A stretch of 64,000 nucleotides of DNA from Marinomonas maritima (GTDB lineage: Bacteria; Pseudomonadota; Gammaproteobacteria; Pseudomonadales; Marinomonadaceae), in contig NZ_JAMZEG020000005.1 in the NCBI RefSeq assembly GCF_024435075.2, positions 62,001-126,000 of the forward strand. Reading direction: 5' to 3'. Positions 61,426 to 64,000 of this stretch are shown here, piece after piece. How positions within the stretch are numbered: position 1 is the stretch's first letter; the number at the start of each line of letters is the position of its first letter. Both the position numbers and the translations under genes were made by a program. The notes under the pieces are model-generated. The model saw only the letters and a list, made by a program, of their open reading frames with translations, was not told the DNA's origin and searched no databases.

Positions 61426-62454
61426 TTAAGCGGCACCTTCCTCAAGTATCTCAATTCGGTTTTCTTCTACGGCGTGACACGCAATTAAATGTCCTTGTTC
61501 TTGGCTTTCTTCGCTGTCTAATCTCAATACTGGCGTTTCGCTGCTGCAGCGGTCGTTTGCATAGCTGCAACGTCCGTGAAAAGCACAGCCAGATGGTGGA
61601 TTAAGTGGCGAAGGCAGTTCGCCTTCTAGCTTAATACGAACACGGCGCTTATCTGGTGAAAGCTGTGGCGTACTGGAAAGCAAGGCCAATGTGTAAGGGT
61701 GCTTTGGATTTTCGAACAGTTGTTTACACGAACCTTGTTCAACCACTTTCCCTAGGTACATCACCATCACATCATCGGCGATGTGTTCCACCACGGACAA
61801 GTCGTGGGAAATGAACACATAGCTCAAACCAAACTCTTGCTGTAGATCCATCATCAAGTTCAATACTTGCGCTTGAACCGACACGTCAAGCGCTGACACA
61901 GGCTCGTCTGCGACGATGACGTTTGGATCGAGCATAAGGCCGCGAGCGATGGCAATACGCTGACGCTGCCCACCAGAGAACATGTGCGGGTAGCGGTCGT
62001 AATGTTCTGTCTTTAGACCCACTTTCGCCATGATAGCGAGGGCTTTCTTTTTGCGTTCAGCTTTAGAAAGCGTGGTATTGATCACCAAAGGTTCTTCTAA
62101 AATAGAGCCGATTTTCTTACGCGGATTCAATGAGCCGTAAGGGTTTTGGAAGATGATTTGGATCTTCTGACGTAACTTAGCTTGAGCGTCTGCGCTCAAT
62201 GTTAGTAAGTCTTCACCTAGGTGAGCCAAGCTACCACCAGTCGGTGTTTCAATCATGGTGAGCATGCGACCAAGGGTGGATTTACCACAGCCAGATTCGC
62301 CTACTACTGCAAGGGTTTTGCCTTTTTCAAGGTTGAAGCTAATACCATCAACGGCTTTCACTACTGCGTTTGGTTTGAAGAAGCCTTGTTTTACCTGATA
62401 ATGCTGTTTTAGATTTTCAGCTTTTAAAATTAATTGGCTATCGGATTGGTTCAT
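61426..62454 (-). CDS. dppF: Dipeptide ABC transporter, ATP-binding protein DppF
   Basis: DppF (342 residues) is one of two ATPases driving dipeptide uptake. Walker A is VVGESGCGKSTLGRM, the signature MFSGGQRQRIAIARGLMLDP and Walker B NVIVADEPVSALDVS. The oligopeptide-family C-terminal extension has the Fe-S-type cysteine pattern GCAFHGRCSYANDRC. Its start overlaps the dppD stop as ATGA. It is the last gene of the operon visible here. Confidence 0.9.
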   Translation of the reverse strand: MNQSDSQLILKAENLKQHYQVKQGFFKPNAVVKAVDGISFNLEKGKTLAVVGESGCGKSTLGRMLTMIETPTGGSLAHLGEDLLTLSADAQAKLRQKIQIIFQNPYGSLNPRKKIGSILEEPLVINTTLSKAERKKKALAIMAKVGLKTEHYDRYPHMFSGGQRQRIAIARGLMLDPNVIVADEPVSALDVSVQAQVLNLMMDLQQEFGLSYVFISHDLSVVEHIADDVMVMYLGKVVEQGSCKQLFENPKHPYTLALLSSTPQLSPDKRRVRIKLEGELPSPLNPPSGCAFHGRCSYANDRCSSETPVLRLDSEESQEQGHLIACHAVEENRIEILEEGAA

Positions 62455-63419
62455 GCGGATGGTCTCCCTTCACTGTCCAATGGCGTGTGGCATTTCACTT
62501 GGCGATCAAGGTCGCCTTGGTTCGCAGGTTCAACCTTGCGGCAATGGTCTGTCACGTAAGGGCAGCGAGGGCTTAACAAGCAACCCAAAGGACGATCGTA
62601 TTGACCCGGCACCACACCTGGTAAGGCTTCAAGTCGTGCTTTACCCGCTGCCGATTCTGGTAGCGATGCAAGTAAGGCTTGCGTGTATGGGTGCTTTGGT
62701 GTGCTGAATACTTCTGACGCAGGGCCAGATTCAACAATTTGACCAGCGTACATAACAATCACGCGATGAGCGACTTCGGCAACTAGTGCCAAATCGTGAG
62801 TAATTAACACCAAACCCATTTGCTTTTGACGTTGTAAGTCGATCAACAAGTCGATGATCTGCGCTTGAATGGTTACGTCAAGCGCCGTAGTCGGCTCGTC
62901 AGCGATCAATAGACGTGGATTACAGCCAATGGCCATGGCAATCATCACTCGCTGGCTCATACCGCCTGAGAGCTGATGTGGGTAGTTGTCCAAACGTGAC
63001 TCTGGCGCTGGGATGCCCACTTGAATTAATAGTTCTATGGCGCGCGCTTTCAGTTCTTTTTTGCTGCCGCCTTGATGGGTTTTCAAGGCTTCAATGATCT
63101 GATAACCCACGGTAAAGCAAGGGTTAAGGCTGGTCATCGGATCTTGAAAGATCATCGCAATGTCGGAACCGGTAAGTTTACGACGTTGCTTTTCTGGCAT
63201 GGCTTGCAGATCTTGGCCATCAAAGGTTAATTGATCTGCACTTACCTTACCGGGGAAATCGATCAAGCCCATGATGGACAAAGAGCTCACACTCTTGCCG
63301 GAGCCAGATTCGCCAACGATGCCGAGAACTTCCCCTTCTTCGACCTTGTAACTGATGTTATCCACGGCGCGAAAATTGCCGAAGGTAACGCTTAAATTTT
63401 CCAACTGTAACAGTGACAT
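62451..63419 (-). CDS. dppD: Dipeptide ABC transporter, ATP-binding protein DppD
   Basis: DppD (322 residues) pairs with DppF. Walker A is IVGESGSGKSVSSLSIMG, the signature QLSGGMSQRVMIAMAIGCNP and Walker B LLIADEPTTALDVT. The C-terminal cysteine pattern is GCLLSPRCPYVTDHC. GAGAGG five bases upstream of the ATG supports the start. dppC ends 11 bases before it, and dppF overlaps its end. Confidence 0.9.
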   Translation of the reverse strand: MSLLQLENLSVTFGNFRAVDNISYKVEEGEVLGIVGESGSGKSVSSLSIMGLIDFPGKVSADQLTFDGQDLQAMPEKQRRKLTGSDIAMIFQDPMTSLNPCFTVGYQIIEALKTHQGGSKKELKARAIELLIQVGIPAPESRLDNYPHQLSGGMSQRVMIAMAIGCNPRLLIADEPTTALDVTIQAQIIDLLIDLQRQKQMGLVLITHDLALVAEVAHRVIVMYAGQIVESGPASEVFSTPKHPYTQALLASLPESAAGKARLEALPGVVPGQYDRPLGCLLSPRCPYVTDHCRKVEPANQGDLDRQVKCHTPLDSEGRPSA

Positions 63420-63430
63420 AAAAACCTCTC

Positions 63431-64000
63431 TTACTGTTTCAACTTGGGATCAAGGGCATCACGTAAGCCATCGCCCATGAGGTTAAACGCCAGTACGGTG
63501 ATCAAAATCATCAAACCGGGGAAAGTAACTACCCACCACGCGCGCTGTACGAACTGCAACGCATTGGCCAACATAGATCCCCATTCTGGGGTGGGTGGCT
63601 GCGCGCCAAGACCCAGAAAGCCCAACGCCGCCATGTCAAGAATCGCACTGGAAAAACCAAGAGTGGCTTGTACGATAAGTGGCGCTAAACAGTTTGGTAA
63701 AATACAAACAAACATCAAACGCAATGGACTGGCGCCGATCACGCGAGACGACGTGACGTAATCACGGGACATCTCCGCCATGGTGGCGGCACGAGTCAAA
63801 CGCACATAATGCGGCAGCGAGACAATGGAAATGGCGAGCGCAGCGTTGACGATGCTTGGCCCTAAAATCGCCACAATGGCAATGGCCAAAAGCAAGCTTG
63901 GCATAGCCAACATAATGTCGACGATACGCATAATTGCGGTGTCGATCATGCCTTTGAAATACCCAGCCACAAGACCCAGTAAAATGCCGATTACTAAAGA
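63431..64000 (-). CDS. dppC: Dipeptide ABC transporter, permease DppC (5' end outside the window)
   Basis: The frame continues to the window edge, so the start is missing; an internal GTG at 63970 is not the true start. About 189 C-terminal residues are present. They hold the binding-protein-dependent permease core, DTAIMRIVDIMLAMPSLLLA, the EAA loop VTSSRVIGASPLRLMFVCIL and PTPEWGSMLANALQFVQRAW. It ends NLMGDGLRDALDPKLKQ. With dppD and dppF it forms the distal part of a dpp or opp operon. The binding protein and DppB should lie beyond 64000. Confidence 0.9.
   Translation of the reverse strand, partial: SLVIGILLGLVAGYFKGMIDTAIMRIVDIMLAMPSLLLAIAIVAILGPSIVNAALAISIVSLPHYVRLTRAATMAEMSRDYVTSSRVIGASPLRLMFVCILPNCLAPLIVQATLGFSSAILDMAALGFLGLGAQPPTPEWGSMLANALQFVQRAWWVVTFPGLMILITVLAFNLMGDGLRDALDPKLKQ

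Overview
The window reads as chromosomal DNA of a free-living marine gammaproteobacterium. Protein style, moderate GC, the partial def next to dprA, hemF and aroE in succession, and a cyo quinol oxidase all fit Oceanospirillales. Marinomonas-like is my best guess; it comes from general knowledge, not from a search. Genes are dense, gaps are short, and I see no tRNA, rRNA, prophage, CRISPR array or complete insertion sequence.

Layout. 1-6.4 kb: peptide deformylase (cut by the window edge), dprA, hslR, cysQ, a TetR/FabF-like divergent pair and a LysR regulator. 6.5-17.3 kb: a nearly complete hydroxyproline catabolic locus. It holds a GntR regulator, an alpha-ketoglutarate semialdehyde dehydrogenase, a five-gene enzyme operon and a four-gene polar amino acid ABC transporter. 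The operon pairs a Cys/Cys 4-hydroxyproline epimerase with a Ser/Thr proline-racemase-fold protein, which sits next to a pyrroline-2-carboxylate reductase. The locus therefore looks able to use both 4- and 3-hydroxyproline. 17.5-20.4 kb: gabT-gabD, feeding GABA to succinate. 20.7-22 kb: an orphan small gene and a higBA toxin-antitoxin locus whose toxin has one in-frame amber codon.

22-28.2 kb: lpdA and a divergent TetR gene separated by two matching palindromes, then an LpxM-like acyltransferase, hemF, aroE and a COG3146 acyltransferase. 28.2-29.4 kb: a decayed stretch with repeats, a small membrane ORF and a frameshifted remnant. 29.4-35 kb: YafY regulator/GST, then a nitric oxide module (hmp, norR, group 2 truncated haemoglobin, small membrane protein). 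A sigma-54 promoter and three NorR-like sites lie upstream of hmp.

35-41 kb: a cluster of DnaA-box-like 9-mers in front of a MATE exporter gene, then a GntR regulator with two TGGT-N3-ACCA operators and a large respiratory D-lactate dehydrogenase. A decapitated KAP-type NTPase fragment abuts a perfect 15-bp inverted repeat. 41-47.7 kb: TauE/SafE exporter, LysR, DUF2798, an AGCS symporter, and a MocR regulator divergent from a GNAT and an FMN split-barrel protein. 47.9-53.4 kb: cyoABCDE, with a His/Met-rich CyoA tail. 53.6-64 kb: tannase-family esterase, SDR, an AraC remnant, an NTF2-like ORF, gamma-glutamylcyclotransferase-like protein, rsmC, a phosphorylcholine-phosphatase-like HAD enzyme, a LysE exporter, a DUF1456 protein and the dppCDF end of a dipeptide ABC transporter.

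I did not find a clear-cut new multigene system. The best leads are the DnaA-box cluster, the paired hydroxyproline pathways, the recently broken higB, several well-formed operator pairs, and the degraded 28-29 kb and 40.6 kb loci.
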